A stretch of DNA of 27,169 bases from an uncultured Eubacteriales bacterium (lineage in GTDB: Bacteria > Bacillota > Clostridia > Christensenellales > Aristaeellaceae): NCBI GenBank assembly GCA_900553265.1, contig USDD01000030.1, positions 1 through 27,169 of the forward strand, given 5' to 3'. How positions within the stretch are numbered: position 1 is the first letter of the stretch; every line of letters begins with the position of its first letter. A program made the translations under genes and the position numbers. Shown here piece after piece: positions 8,015 through 14,983 of this stretch. The notes below the pieces were generated by a model that saw only the letters and a list, made by a program, of their open reading frames with translations, made no database searches and had not been told where the DNA came from.

Positions 8015-8151
8015 CCAAACCACACAAAAAAATATCCAATCGGGACATTTATATTATGTTTGTCCATGCTGCATTTGCACTTCATCCTATATTCTGCTTT
8101 CATTTTATGTCATCTGGGCTATTACACGTTTTTACGCATCATTTTTCATTA

Positions 8152-8179
8152 ATTATCGCCGCATGCGCATCATCGTCAA
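8152..8179 (-). promoter_or_regulatory. Predicted sigma-A promoter of the transporter operon
   Basis: On the minus strand TTGACG (8174-8179) and GATAAT (8152-8157) are separated by 16 bases, each one base off consensus. The promoter begins just past the terminator of the upstream PHP gene. It gives a leader of roughly 200 bases. Together with the dyad and that terminator this accounts for the gene-free stretch 7940-8252. Confidence 0.6.
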
Positions 8180-8198
8180 AAGCATCCCTCATATGCAT

Positions 8199-8235
8199 AA
8201 AAATGCCTGCGGATGCATATGCATCCGCAGGCATT
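8199..8235 (-). terminator. Terminator of PHP copy 2: perfect 34-bp palindrome
   Basis: Bases 8202-8235 are a perfect 34-bp palindrome, which folds to a 15-bp stem with an ATAT loop. On the minus strand it is followed by a T-run (8199-8203 region). It begins 18 bases after the stop codon of the PHP gene at 8253, separating that gene from the transporter operon. Confidence 0.88.
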
Positions 8236-8252
8236 CAGGCGTTTTATTCCGC

Positions 8253-9188
8253 TTAAAAATCCGATTCCTCCAGGAAGATGGGATTGCTCCACGCGCGCCG
8301 TCCCTGCGCGTCCTTGACCACCGCGCGGACATACCCCGCGCCGCCCCGGCGAATTTTGAAGGATGCTTCGTTCAACGCCTGCCCTTCTTTGGCGCGGGCA
8401 ACGTCATAGACCGCACGGAGCTGGCGCAGCGTGATCTCCGCCGCATCGGAGCAGCGCACGTGCGCCACGCCGTTTTCCACATAGAAGTCCTCGATCTCCG
8501 GGCCGCAGGAGGAATAGAACGCGCCAGCCTTCAGCGCCTCGCGGATGGCGGGCACGCTGTTTTCGCTGTTGACGCGCACCCAGCCGCGGCAATGCTGATC
8601 CATCGCGTGGCCGTCGTCGGTGGCCGCGCCCCAAAGCCTCTGTCCCTGCGCCAGCAGCTCATCCCAGTAGGCGGCGTTGGTGTCCAAATCATTATCCATG
8701 GCGCAGCCGCTGTTCCAGATTTCCATGGCAAAATTGCCGCGCAGCATGCTGAACTCCGACGCAGGCGTACCGCTCCATTCCGGATGGCAGTAGAGGGTCA
8801 TGTTGCCGTCGGCGTGCAGCTCGTCGAGCAGCGGCTGAGTGTCCTCGGGCTTCTGGATGCGCAGGCTCTCAAAGCGCTGATCCTGCGCATAGCCGCCCTC
8901 CTCGGCGCCGAGACAGACGATGTGATGGCAGTGGATGCCTCCGGCAAACGACTCTGGAAAGTTGCAGTCCATCTCCATAGCGGGCAGAATGGTCATCGGC
9001 CGGTCGCCAAAATTCTTCCGATTGTAAACGCGATGGTCGGTCAGCGCCATGAAATCATAGCCATGGTCGGCATGCATGGCGATGACCTCCTCGGGCGTTC
9101 CCTGACCGTCGGAGCGCGTCGTGTGGCAGTGCAGCGCTCCCTTGAGCATCTTGTTTCCGTTTTTTTCAAAGGCAGCCTGTCTTTTCAT
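8253..9188 (-). CDS. PHP-domain metallohydrolase, CehA/McbA-like (copy 2)
   Basis: Paralogue of the PHP gene at 2446-3417, 311 residues, with the same ligand motifs (HCH plus TRSDG, LTDHR, CHHIVC, YCHPEWSG, ATDDGH) and GAFYSSCGPEI near the C-terminus. Both proteins begin MKRQAAFE and share WSNPIFLEESDF, where this copy stops. The divergence is concentrated in the region after LTDHR (MDCNFPESFAGG against LDSNFPEMHTRG) and in the loop after CHHIVC, which may alter substrate choice. The upstream in-frame ATG at 9233 is rejected because GGAGGGAG sits 8-9 bases before the ATG at 9188. It is a single-gene unit with its own promoter and terminator. Confidence 0.87.
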   Translation of the reverse strand: MKRQAAFEKNGNKMLKGALHCHTTRSDGQGTPEEVIAMHADHGYDFMALTDHRVYNRKNFGDRPMTILPAMEMDCNFPESFAGGIHCHHIVCLGAEEGGYAQDQRFESLRIQKPEDTQPLLDELHADGNMTLYCHPEWSGTPASEFSMLRGNFAMEIWNSGCAMDNDLDTNAAYWDELLAQGQRLWGAATDDGHAMDQHCRGWVRVNSENSVPAIREALKAGAFYSSCGPEIEDFYVENGVAHVRCSDAAEITLRQLRAVYDVARAKEGQALNEASFKIRRGGAGYVRAVVKDAQGRRAWSNPIFLEESDF

Positions 9189-9249
9189 TTTTTTCTCCCT
9201 CCAAAACTTCTGTATTGAACCCAGTCCTTTCACCGCGGGCTCGCAAATT

Positions 9250-9270
9250 TGTTAATCTGTTTTCTTAACA
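9250..9270. promoter_or_regulatory. Operator-like dyad overlapping the PHP copy 2 transcription start
   Basis: The perfect inverted repeat TGTTAA-N9-TTAACA lies immediately downstream of the -10 box (9272-9277, minus strand), covering the expected start of transcription. This is the classical place for a repressor site. The regulator is unknown. Confidence 0.5.
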
Positions 9271-9271
9271 C

Positions 9272-9301
9272 AGTATACCACCGTTTCCCCGTCTGCGTCA
9301 A
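9272..9301 (-). promoter_or_regulatory. Sigma-A promoter of PHP copy 2
   Basis: Minus-strand TTGACG (9296-9301) and TATACT (9272-9277) are spaced by 18 bases, with a TGG extended -10 just before TATACT. The leader to the ATG at 9188 is about 75 bases. Confidence 0.75.
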
Positions 9302-9381
9302 GATAAATTGCGTCTCCCCTGAAAAAAACGTCCGGGAGCTGCGGGAGAAACATAAATTTTCTGAAAACTCCCCGCCGGGCA

Positions 9382-9410
9382 TTTACAAACCCGCGCCTGT
9401 ATGGTAGAAT
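9382..9410 (+). promoter_or_regulatory. Sigma-A promoter of rpsO
   Basis: TTTACA (9382-9387) and TAGAAT (9405-9410) are separated by exactly 17 bases. It gives a leader of about 100 bases before rpsO. The stretch 9189-9514 thus contains two divergent promoters and no gene. Confidence 0.8.
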
Positions 9411-9416
9411 AGACGG

Positions 9417-9514
9417 TGTGGCAAAATATACTTGCCCTTCCGTATGCTCAGTCTGCCGATGACTCCGACGGCTCACTTGGCGCACGGAGAAACGAAAAGA
9501 GGAGGAAAACGAAC
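9417..9514 (+). promoter_or_regulatory. rpsO leader, candidate S15 autoregulatory RNA
   Basis: Untranslated leader with competing short stems: GCCG (9455-9458) with CGGC (9469-9472), or CTCCG (9463-9467) with CGGAG (9485-9489). The last base lies shortly before the AGAGGAGG ribosome binding site. Ribosomal protein S15 is known to bind its own leader in several bacteria; similarity to a known class was not established here. Confidence 0.3.
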
Positions 9515-9775
9515 ATGGAAATCAACAAGCAGGAAATCATGGAAACTTATGCCCGTCACGAAGGCGACACCGGCTCTCCCGAGGTTCAGATCGCGCTGCT
9601 CACCGCCCGCATCAACCACCTCAACGATCATCTGAAGGTGCATAAGAAGGACCATCACTCCCGTCGCGGCCTGCTGCTGATGGTTGGTCAGCGCCGCGGT
9701 CTGCTCGACTATCTGAAGAGCACCGACATCGAAGCCTACCGTGCTCTGATCGCGAAGCTCGGCCTGCGCAAGTAA
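9515..9775 (+). CDS. rpsO: 30S ribosomal protein S15
   Basis: Primary 16S rRNA-binding protein of the small subunit, 86 residues, close to the usual 88-89. Family motifs are plain: DTGSPEVQIALLTARI, NHLNDHLKVHKKDHHSRRGL and the end LIAKLGLRK. The ATG at 9515 follows AGAGGAGG by about 9 bases; the open frame upstream to 9416 is untranslated leader. It precedes pnp, the order found in many bacteria. Confidence 0.98.
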   Translation: MEINKQEIMETYARHEGDTGSPEVQIALLTARINHLNDHLKVHKKDHHSRRGLLLMVGQRRGLLDYLKSTDIEAYRALIAKLGLRK

Positions 9776-9800
9776 TCGCCGGAGCAGATCGGTCAATCCT

Positions 9801-9838
9801 GCCGTTGCCCGGACGACAAGACCGGGCGACGGCGTTTT
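9801..9838 (+). terminator. Terminator between rpsO and pnp
   Basis: A 12-bp stem (GCCGTTGCCCGG with CCGGGCGACGGC, one G-U pair), a 9-base loop and a GTTTT end, starting 25 bases after rpsO. It may be partial so that pnp is also reached by read-through. Confidence 0.8.
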
Positions 9839-9897
9839 ACTGAGAGCGCCGCTTTTTCGGAGCAGAGCGGTTCAAACGCTGCGTGCGGACGCTAGGA

Positions 9898-9934
9898 TGC
9901 GGAAAACGGTTCCGCAGGCGTGCGTCTGTACGCA
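9898..9934 (+). promoter_or_regulatory. Structured pnp leader with two hairpins
   Basis: Two adjacent hairpins: TGCGGAA-(5)-TTCCGCA at 9898-9916 and TGCGT-(4)-ACGCA at 9921-9934, about 70 bases before the pnp start. In E. coli pnp expression is controlled by RNase III cutting a leader hairpin; a similar role here is only a suggestion. A weak promoter (TTTCAA at 9945-9950 with an AT-rich -10 region at 9966-9974) follows, which I do not score separately. Confidence 0.35.
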
Positions 9935-10004
9935 GAAATCTCGCTTTCAATCCGGTTTCAATGAATATTAATAATAGAAAAGAACCCATAAGGAGGGTCA
10001 CGTC

Positions 10005-12188
10005 ATGTTCAAGAGCTACACGATGGAACTGGGCGGCCGCCCGCTCACGCTGGAATTCGGCAAGTACGCCGAGCAGGCCAGCGGCTCGACCTTTGTCCGC
10101 TACGGCGACACCTGCGTTCTGGTCAACGCCACCGTCGCCGATACCCCGCGCCCGGGCATCGATTTCTTCCCCCTGAGCGTGGACTTTGAAGAAAAGCTGT
10201 ATTCCGTGGGCCACATTCCCGGATCCTGGAACCGCCGAGAAGGCCGTCCCGCCGAGAAGGCCATCCTGACCTCCCGCCTGATCGACCGCCCGCTGCGCCC
10301 GCTGTTCCCCAAGGGAATGCGCCACGACGTGGCCGTGGTCGCCACCGTCATGAGCGTGGATCAGGATAATATCCCCGACATCCCCGCGATGATCGGCGCG
10401 TCTGCCGCGCTGGCCATCTCTGAAATTCCGTGGGCCGGCCCCATCGGCGCGGTCAACATCGGCTATGTGGACGGCGAGTACGTGGTCAACCCCACCGTGC
10501 TCCAGCGCGCCGTTTCCCAGATGAACCTCACCGTGGCCGGCACCTCCGAGGCCGTGCTGATGGTCGAGGCCGGCGCGAAGGAAGTCTCCGAGGAGGTCAT
10601 GCTCGGCGGCATCCTGTTCGCCCATGAGGAAATCAAGAAGATCGTCGCCTTCATCAGCGGCATCGTCGCCGAAATCGGCAAGCCCAAGAAGGAGTTCCCG
10701 CTGCAGCTGCCCGGCGACGACGTGAAGGCCGCCGTCCGCGAATACGCGCTGCCCAAGGTGGAATGGATGTTCGAAACCTTCGAACGCAGCGAGCGCAACG
10801 CCCGTGAGGAGCAGGTCAAGGCCGAGGTCGCCGAGCACTTCGCCGAGCAGTTCGAAGGCCGCGAGGTCGAAGTCGGCGACGCGCTGTACGCCGTGCAGAA
10901 GGAAGTCATGCGCCGCCACATCATCGACAAGGGCGTGCGTCCCGACGGCCGCAAGCTCACCGAGGTTCGCCCCATCTGGTGCGAGGTCGGCGTTCTGCCC
11001 CGTCCCCATGGCTCCGGCGTGTTCACCCGCGGCCAGACTCAGGTCATGACCGTAGCCACCCTCGCGCCCATGTCTGAAAAGCAGATCATCGACGGCATCG
11101 GCACCGAGGACAGCAAGCGCTATATGCATCACTACAACTTCCCCGGCTATTCCACCGGCGAAGCCAAGCCCATGCGCAGCCCGGGCCGCCGCGAAATCGG
11201 CCACGGCGCGCTGGCCGAGCGCGCTCTGGAGCCGATGATTCCGTCGGTGGAGGAGTTCCCCTACTGCCTGCGCCTCGTCTCTGAGGTCATGTCCTCCAAC
11301 GGCTCCACGTCTCAGGCTTCCGTCTGCGGCTCCACGCTGGCGCTGATGGACGCGGGCGTGCCGATCAAGCGCCCCGTGGCCGGCGTCGCCATGGGCCTGA
11401 TCAAGGACGTTGAAAACACCGGCAAGGTCGCCGTGCTGACCGACATCCAGGGTCTCGAGGACTTCCTGGGCGATATGGACTTCAAGGTCGCCGGAACCTC
11501 TCAGGGCATCACCGCCATCCAGATGGACATCAAGATCAAGGGCATTGACGAGGCCATCCTGCGTCAGGCGCTGGCTCAGGCCTACGACGGCCGCATGCAC
11601 ATCCTGGGCAAGATGCTCGAGGTGCTGCCCGCCCCGCGCGCGGAACTGAGCAGGTACGCGCCCAAGATCGTCCACTTCATGATCAACCCCGAGAAGATCG
11701 GCGAGGTTGTCGGCCCCCGCGGCAAGACCATCAACAAGATCATCGAGGAAACCGGCGTGAAGATCGACATCGAGGACGACGGCAGCGTGTTCATCGCCAC
11801 CGAGGACGCCGACGCGGCCAGGCGCGCCCGTCAGATCATCGAAGGCATCGCCAAGGAACTGGAAGTCGGCGACGTGTTCACCGGCAAGGTTGTCCGCATC
11901 ATGCCCTTCGGCGCGTTCGTGGAGTATGCGCCCGGCAAGGACGGCATGATCCACATCTCCAAGCTGGAAAACAAGCGCGTGGAAAAGGTCGAGGACGTGG
12001 TCAACATCGGCGATACGCTGGAGTGCCGCGTGGCGGAGATCGACGCGCAGGGCCGCATCAACCTCGTGCGCAACGACATTGTCTACGATGATGAATCCAT
12101 GCCGGTGCGCCGTCCCCCGCGCCGCGACGGCGACCGCGGCGGACGCGGCGGAGATCGCCGCGGCGGTCACGGCCCGCGCCGCGACTGA
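10005..12188 (+). CDS. pnp: Polynucleotide phosphorylase (PNPase)
   Basis: Phosphorolytic 3'-5' exoribonuclease, cytoplasmic, central to mRNA decay; 727 residues against about 700-710 typical. The order of domains is two RNase PH-like cores (about 1-215 and 305-540) joined by an alpha-helical domain, a KH domain (about 550-615, with GPRGKTINKIIEETG), and an S1 domain (about 620-695, with GKVVRIMPFGAFVEY). The active-site stretch PGRREIGHGALAERAL lies at about residues 390-405. The extra length is an Arg/Gly-rich tail of about 26 residues (PPRRDGDRGGRGGDRRGG), a plausible RNA-binding extension. AAGGAGGG about 9 bases upstream sets the start. Confidence 0.98.
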   Translation: MFKSYTMELGGRPLTLEFGKYAEQASGSTFVRYGDTCVLVNATVADTPRPGIDFFPLSVDFEEKLYSVGHIPGSWNRREGRPAEKAILTSRLIDRPLRPLFPKGMRHDVAVVATVMSVDQDNIPDIPAMIGASAALAISEIPWAGPIGAVNIGYVDGEYVVNPTVLQRAVSQMNLTVAGTSEAVLMVEAGAKEVSEEVMLGGILFAHEEIKKIVAFISGIVAEIGKPKKEFPLQLPGDDVKAAVREYALPKVEWMFETFERSERNAREEQVKAEVAEHFAEQFEGREVEVGDALYAVQKEVMRRHIIDKGVRPDGRKLTEVRPIWCEVGVLPRPHGSGVFTRGQTQVMTVATLAPMSEKQIIDGIGTEDSKRYMHHYNFPGYSTGEAKPMRSPGRREIGHGALAERALEPMIPSVEEFPYCLRLVSEVMSSNGSTSQASVCGSTLALMDAGVPIKRPVAGVAMGLIKDVENTGKVAVLTDIQGLEDFLGDMDFKVAGTSQGITAIQMDIKIKGIDEAILRQALAQAYDGRMHILGKMLEVLPAPRAELSRYAPKIVHFMINPEKIGEVVGPRGKTINKIIEETGVKIDIEDDGSVFIATEDADAARRARQIIEGIAKELEVGDVFTGKVVRIMPFGAFVEYAPGKDGMIHISKLENKRVEKVEDVVNIGDTLECRVAEIDAQGRINLVRNDIVYDDESMPVRRPPRRDGDRGGRGGDRRGGHGPRRD

Positions 12189-12211
12189 GCGCTCGAATAA
12201 AGGCTGAAGCG

Positions 12212-12238
12212 AAATGGGCATACTGTGTATGTCCATTT
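12212..12238 (+). other. Intercistronic hairpin between pnp and the M16 peptidase gene
   Basis: AAATGGGCATAC pairs with GTATGTCCATTT (12 bp, one G-U pair) around a 3-base loop. There is no proper T-run after it, so it looks more like an RNA-stabilising or processing hairpin than a terminator. The peptidase gene follows after 19 bases and probably shares the pnp transcript. Confidence 0.55.
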
Positions 12239-12257
12239 TGCATACAAGGAGAACGAC

Positions 12258-13511
12258 ATGAATTTTGATCAGATCACGCTTTCCAACGGCCTGAAGGTCA
12301 TCGGCGAGCAAATCCCCCACTTCCGCTCCGTGTCAGTGGGGCTGTGGCTGGGCTCCGGCTCTCAGTTTGAGGTGCCCACCGAGGCCGGGCTGAGCCATTT
12401 TCTGGAGCACATGGTGTTCAAGGGCACGAAAAAGCGCTCGGCGCGCAAAATCGCCGAGGAAATGGACGCAGTTGGCGGCCAGCTGAACGCCTTCACTGCC
12501 AAGGAGTGCACCTGCTTTTACGCCAAGGTTGTGGATGAGCATCTGCCGCTGGCCATGGACGTGCTGGCCGACCTCGTGACCGCGCCGACCTTCGATTCCG
12601 CCGAAATGGAGAAGGAAAAGGGCGTTGTGCTGGAGGAAATCTCCATGTCCATGGACGAGCCGGAGGATCTGGTGCACGAGCTGCTGATGCTGGCCAATTA
12701 CGGTGATCAGCCCGTGGCGCGGCCCATCCTCGGCAATTCCGAGCAGGTCAGCAGCTACGCTCGGGAGGATCTTGTGTCCTATTGGTCGCGCATGTACCGA
12801 CCGCAGAACGCCGTGCTGGCGCTGGCGGGCAATTACGACTGGGACAGGGTGCTGTCCATGGCTGAGGATCTTCTGGGCGGCTGGGAAGCGGACGGCTTTT
12901 CCAAGCGCGGCTGCGTCACCCACGCCGTCGCGCCCACGGTGCTGACCAGGGAAAAGGACATCGAGCAGATTCACATCTGCATGGGCTTCCCTGGCCTGAA
13001 GATCGGCGACGACCGCAGCTACGAGCTGTCGCTGTTCAACAGCGTGTTCGGCGGCGCGATGTCGTCGCGGCTGTTCCAGAAAATCCGCGAGGAACGCGGC
13101 GCGGCCTACACGGTCTACAGCTACCCCAACGCCTACACCGACGCGGGCATGCTGTCCGTCTACGCGGCCACCAATCCCGACGCGGCGGTGGAGGTCAGCG
13201 GTCTGCTGCTCGAGGAGGCGCGCAAGCTGGCCGACGAGGGCATGACCCGGGACGAGTTCACCATGGCGCGCGAGCAGCTGAAGGCCAGCTACATCCTCGG
13301 TCTGGAGTCCACCAGCGCGCGGATGCAGTCCAACGGCCGCCGTCTGCTGCTGCTGAACAGCACCCGCACGGAAACCGAGGTCATCGACCGCGTGAACGCC
13401 ATCGGCTTCGACGAAACCAACGCGCTGATGCGCGAAATCCTGACCGCGCCCCATTCCATGGCGCTGGTCGGCAAGGGCGTGGAGCGCGTCGCGAAGGAAA
13501 TCGAGAACTGA
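12258..13511 (+). CDS. M16 family zinc peptidase (YmxG/processing-protease-like)
   Basis: Predicted zinc metallopeptidase of 417 residues, without a signal peptide, resembling Bacillus MlpA/YmxG and the mitochondrial processing peptidase beta subunit. The inverted zinc motif HxxEH is present as HFLEH (H47, E50, H51), with the downstream glutamate in the EKEKGVVLEEI region. The C-terminal half carries the M16 substrate-binding element FGGAMSSRLFQKIREERGAAY. The ATG at 12258 is preferred over one at 12225 because AAGGAG precedes it by 6-7 bases and family proteins start close to the NGLKVI segment. The position just after pnp is conserved in Bacillota. Confidence 0.93.
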   Translation: MNFDQITLSNGLKVIGEQIPHFRSVSVGLWLGSGSQFEVPTEAGLSHFLEHMVFKGTKKRSARKIAEEMDAVGGQLNAFTAKECTCFYAKVVDEHLPLAMDVLADLVTAPTFDSAEMEKEKGVVLEEISMSMDEPEDLVHELLMLANYGDQPVARPILGNSEQVSSYAREDLVSYWSRMYRPQNAVLALAGNYDWDRVLSMAEDLLGGWEADGFSKRGCVTHAVAPTVLTREKDIEQIHICMGFPGLKIGDDRSYELSLFNSVFGGAMSSRLFQKIREERGAAYTVYSYPNAYTDAGMLSVYAATNPDAAVEVSGLLLEEARKLADEGMTRDEFTMAREQLKASYILGLESTSARMQSNGRRLLLLNSTRTETEVIDRVNAIGFDETNALMREILTAPHSMALVGKGVERVAKEIEN

Positions 13512-13544
13512 CGCACGGAAACACAGGAGTTTTGGAGCAAAACA

Positions 13545-14237
13545 ATGGATATTCAGATTCTTCAGCTGATTGACGGCGCGCGGCAGGCCCGCGGCCTGAC
13601 GGTGGTCATCGACGTATTTCGCGCCTTTTCCGTGGAGTGCTACGCCATGGCGGCGGGCGCGAGGGAAATTCTGCCCGTGGGCGGCGTGGACGAGGCGCTC
13701 GCGCTGCGGACAAGCCATCCGGGCGCGCTGCTGGTGGGCGAACGCGGCGGGCGCATCATTCCCGGCTTCGACTGCGGCAATTCGCCGTCAGGGCTTGCTC
13801 AGTTCGATCTGCGCGGCCGCACCGTCGTGCACACCACCAGCGCCGGCACTCAGGGCGTGGCCAACGCCGTGCATGCCGACGAGCTGGTGGGCGGCGCGCT
13901 GGTGAACGCCCGCGCCACGGCGGAATACATCCGCTCACGCGACCCGAAGCTCGTGTCGCTGGTGTGCATGGGACTGGCCGGAAAGGAACCCACCGACGAG
14001 GACACGCTCTGCGCGGAATACCTCGCGGCGCTGCTGCGCGGCGAAGACCCGGATATTTCCCAGCGCATCGCGCGTCTGGCCGAAACCTCCGGGCGCAAAT
14101 TCTTCGATCCCGCCCAGCAGGACGCCTTCCCCACCGCCGATTTCGGCCTGTGCACGCAGCTGAACCGCTTCCCCTTCGCGCTGTCCATTCGCCGAGAGGC
14201 CGACGGCACGCGCGTGCACAAAATTGAGCTTGGCTGA
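13545..14237 (+). CDS. ComB / 2-phosphosulfolactate phosphatase family protein
   Basis: Predicted Mg-dependent phosphatase of 230 residues, cytoplasmic. Family marks are VVIDVFRAFS near the N-terminus, GERGGRIIPGFDCGNSPS, VHTTSAGTQGV and VSLVCMGLAG. The family is named for the archaeal coenzyme M enzyme, but Clostridia without coenzyme M also carry it, so the bacterial substrate is unknown. It starts 33 bases after the peptidase gene with CAGGAG/TTGGAG sequences upstream, so it is probably co-transcribed with pnp and the peptidase. A bidirectional terminator closes the unit. Confidence 0.88.
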   Translation: MDIQILQLIDGARQARGLTVVIDVFRAFSVECYAMAAGAREILPVGGVDEALALRTSHPGALLVGERGGRIIPGFDCGNSPSGLAQFDLRGRTVVHTTSAGTQGVANAVHADELVGGALVNARATAEYIRSRDPKLVSLVCMGLAGKEPTDEDTLCAEYLAALLRGEDPDISQRIARLAETSGRKFFDPAQQDAFPTADFGLCTQLNRFPFALSIRREADGTRVHKIELG

Positions 14238-14240
14238 TAC

Positions 14241-14284
14241 AAAATGCGCCCGCTTCCTTCCATCGGAAGCGGGCGCGCTCGTTT
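14241..14284. terminator. Bidirectional terminator
   Basis: A 12-bp perfect stem (GCGCCCGCTTCC with GGAAGCGGGCGC, 14246-14257 and 14265-14276) with a 7-base loop. TTTT follows on the plus strand and ATTTT on the minus strand. It separates the ComB-family gene from the convergent MazG-like gene. Confidence 0.92.
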
Positions 14285-14297
14285 TCCAGAGACGATC

Positions 14298-14660
14298 TCA
14301 CTTGTTCTTATCGAACATGTGCCGGTTTTCCTCAACGTAGTTGCGCTTCATGTTTCGCGCATGCTTGCGCGCGTGAAGCTCGCTGTATTCCTCCGCCGAA
14401 ATTCCATAGCAGAGCATCACGTCGCAGAGGTACATCCAGACGTCGCTCAGCTCCTCGACGAAGTGCGCGCGCGTCTCGGGATTGTTCATGATCTCGTCGT
14501 CGCCGCGCTTTTTGATGACGTCGATCACCTCGCCGATTTCGCCGATTCCCCAGAGCAGCTGATCCCGCGCCTTTTTCGGATAGACGCCGCCCCAGTCGCC
14601 GCGATGCAGCTCCTGAAGCTCCCGCTGCATGTCCAGCATCTCCGAAACGCGAAGATCCAT
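14298..14660 (-). CDS. MazG-like nucleotide pyrophosphohydrolase
   Basis: Small all-alpha NTP pyrophosphohydrolase of 120 residues, thought to remove non-canonical or excess nucleotides. The metal-binding pattern ExxE...ExxD is visible as E41/E44 (GEIGEVIDVI) and E70/D73 (EELSDVWMYL). The frame is open further upstream, but the ATG at 14660 follows GGGAGG by about 9 bases, and the earlier part overlaps the preceding gene. It starts 17 bases after the small unknown gene and is the second gene of that unit. Confidence 0.85.
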   Translation of the reverse strand: MDLRVSEMLDMQRELQELHRGDWGGVYPKKARDQLLWGIGEIGEVIDVIKKRGDDEIMNNPETRAHFVEELSDVWMYLCDVMLCYGISAEEYSELHARKHARNMKRNYVEENRHMFDKNK

Positions 14661-14677
14661 ACCTTTTTCCTCCCCGC

Positions 14678-14896
14678 TCACGAAAATGTGTAGCGAATGC
14701 GGTTGCCCGCCGCGTCTCCGGTCAGAATCACCGTGTCGCCCTGAGCGTTTTTCAGCTCGTCCAGAATGGGAAAGCGGCCGTTTTCCTCCACATAGCACCG
14801 CGGGCTGTCCGTCTCCACGTCCACAAATTCCTTGTTTGCGTATTTTTCGCCGCCGCAGGCGGTCATGGTCTCGATCAGCACTTCGTATTCCTGCAT
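14678..14896 (-). CDS. Small conserved-looking hypothetical protein (72 aa)
   Basis: I do not recognise a named family. The protein is 72 residues, acidic, begins MQEYEVLIETMTACGG and ends NRIRYTFS, with no membrane segment or signal. It looks like a compact alpha/beta protein with one Cys near residue 14 and another at 34. It is very likely real: a consensus promoter with extended -10 lies at 14932-14960, GAGGAG lies about 9 bases before the ATG, and the MazG-like gene follows 17 bases after its stop. Context with MazG hints at a nucleotide or stress role, but this is a guess. Confidence 0.75.
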   Translation of the reverse strand: MQEYEVLIETMTACGGEKYANKEFVDVETDSPRCYVEENGRFPILDELKNAQGDTVILTGDAAGNRIRYTFS

Positions 14897-14931
14897 TGTG
14901 AGTCGCTCCTCTTCGTCAGAATCTCATCTGG

Positions 14932-14960
14932 ATTATACCAGATTTCGCTGCCGAACGCAA
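14932..14960 (-). promoter_or_regulatory. Extended -10 promoter of the small protein/MazG unit
   Basis: Minus-strand TATAAT (14932-14937), preceded by TGG, with TTGCGT (14955-14960) 17 bases upstream. The leader is about 30 bases. Confidence 0.8.
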
Positions 14961-14983
14961 AGGCGTTTTTATAATTTTACACC

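Noticed and set aside
9252..9485. Minus-strand open frame of 77 codons between PHP copy 2 and rpsO
   Set aside because: It overlaps two divergent promoters and has no ribosome binding site or recognisable sequence.
9837..12320. Minus-strand open frame of over 800 codons opposite pnp
   Set aside because: Antisense shadow of pnp caused by high third-position GC; Asp/His/Leu/Gly-rich with no recognisable domain.
12333..13718. Minus-strand open frame opposite the M16 peptidase gene
   Set aside because: Antisense shadow; the plus-strand HxxEH protein is unambiguous.
14955..14977. AACGC/GCGTT hairpin followed by T on the plus strand after GH32
   Set aside because: A 5-bp stem pointing away from any plus-strand gene; it overlaps the -35 of the minus-strand promoter.
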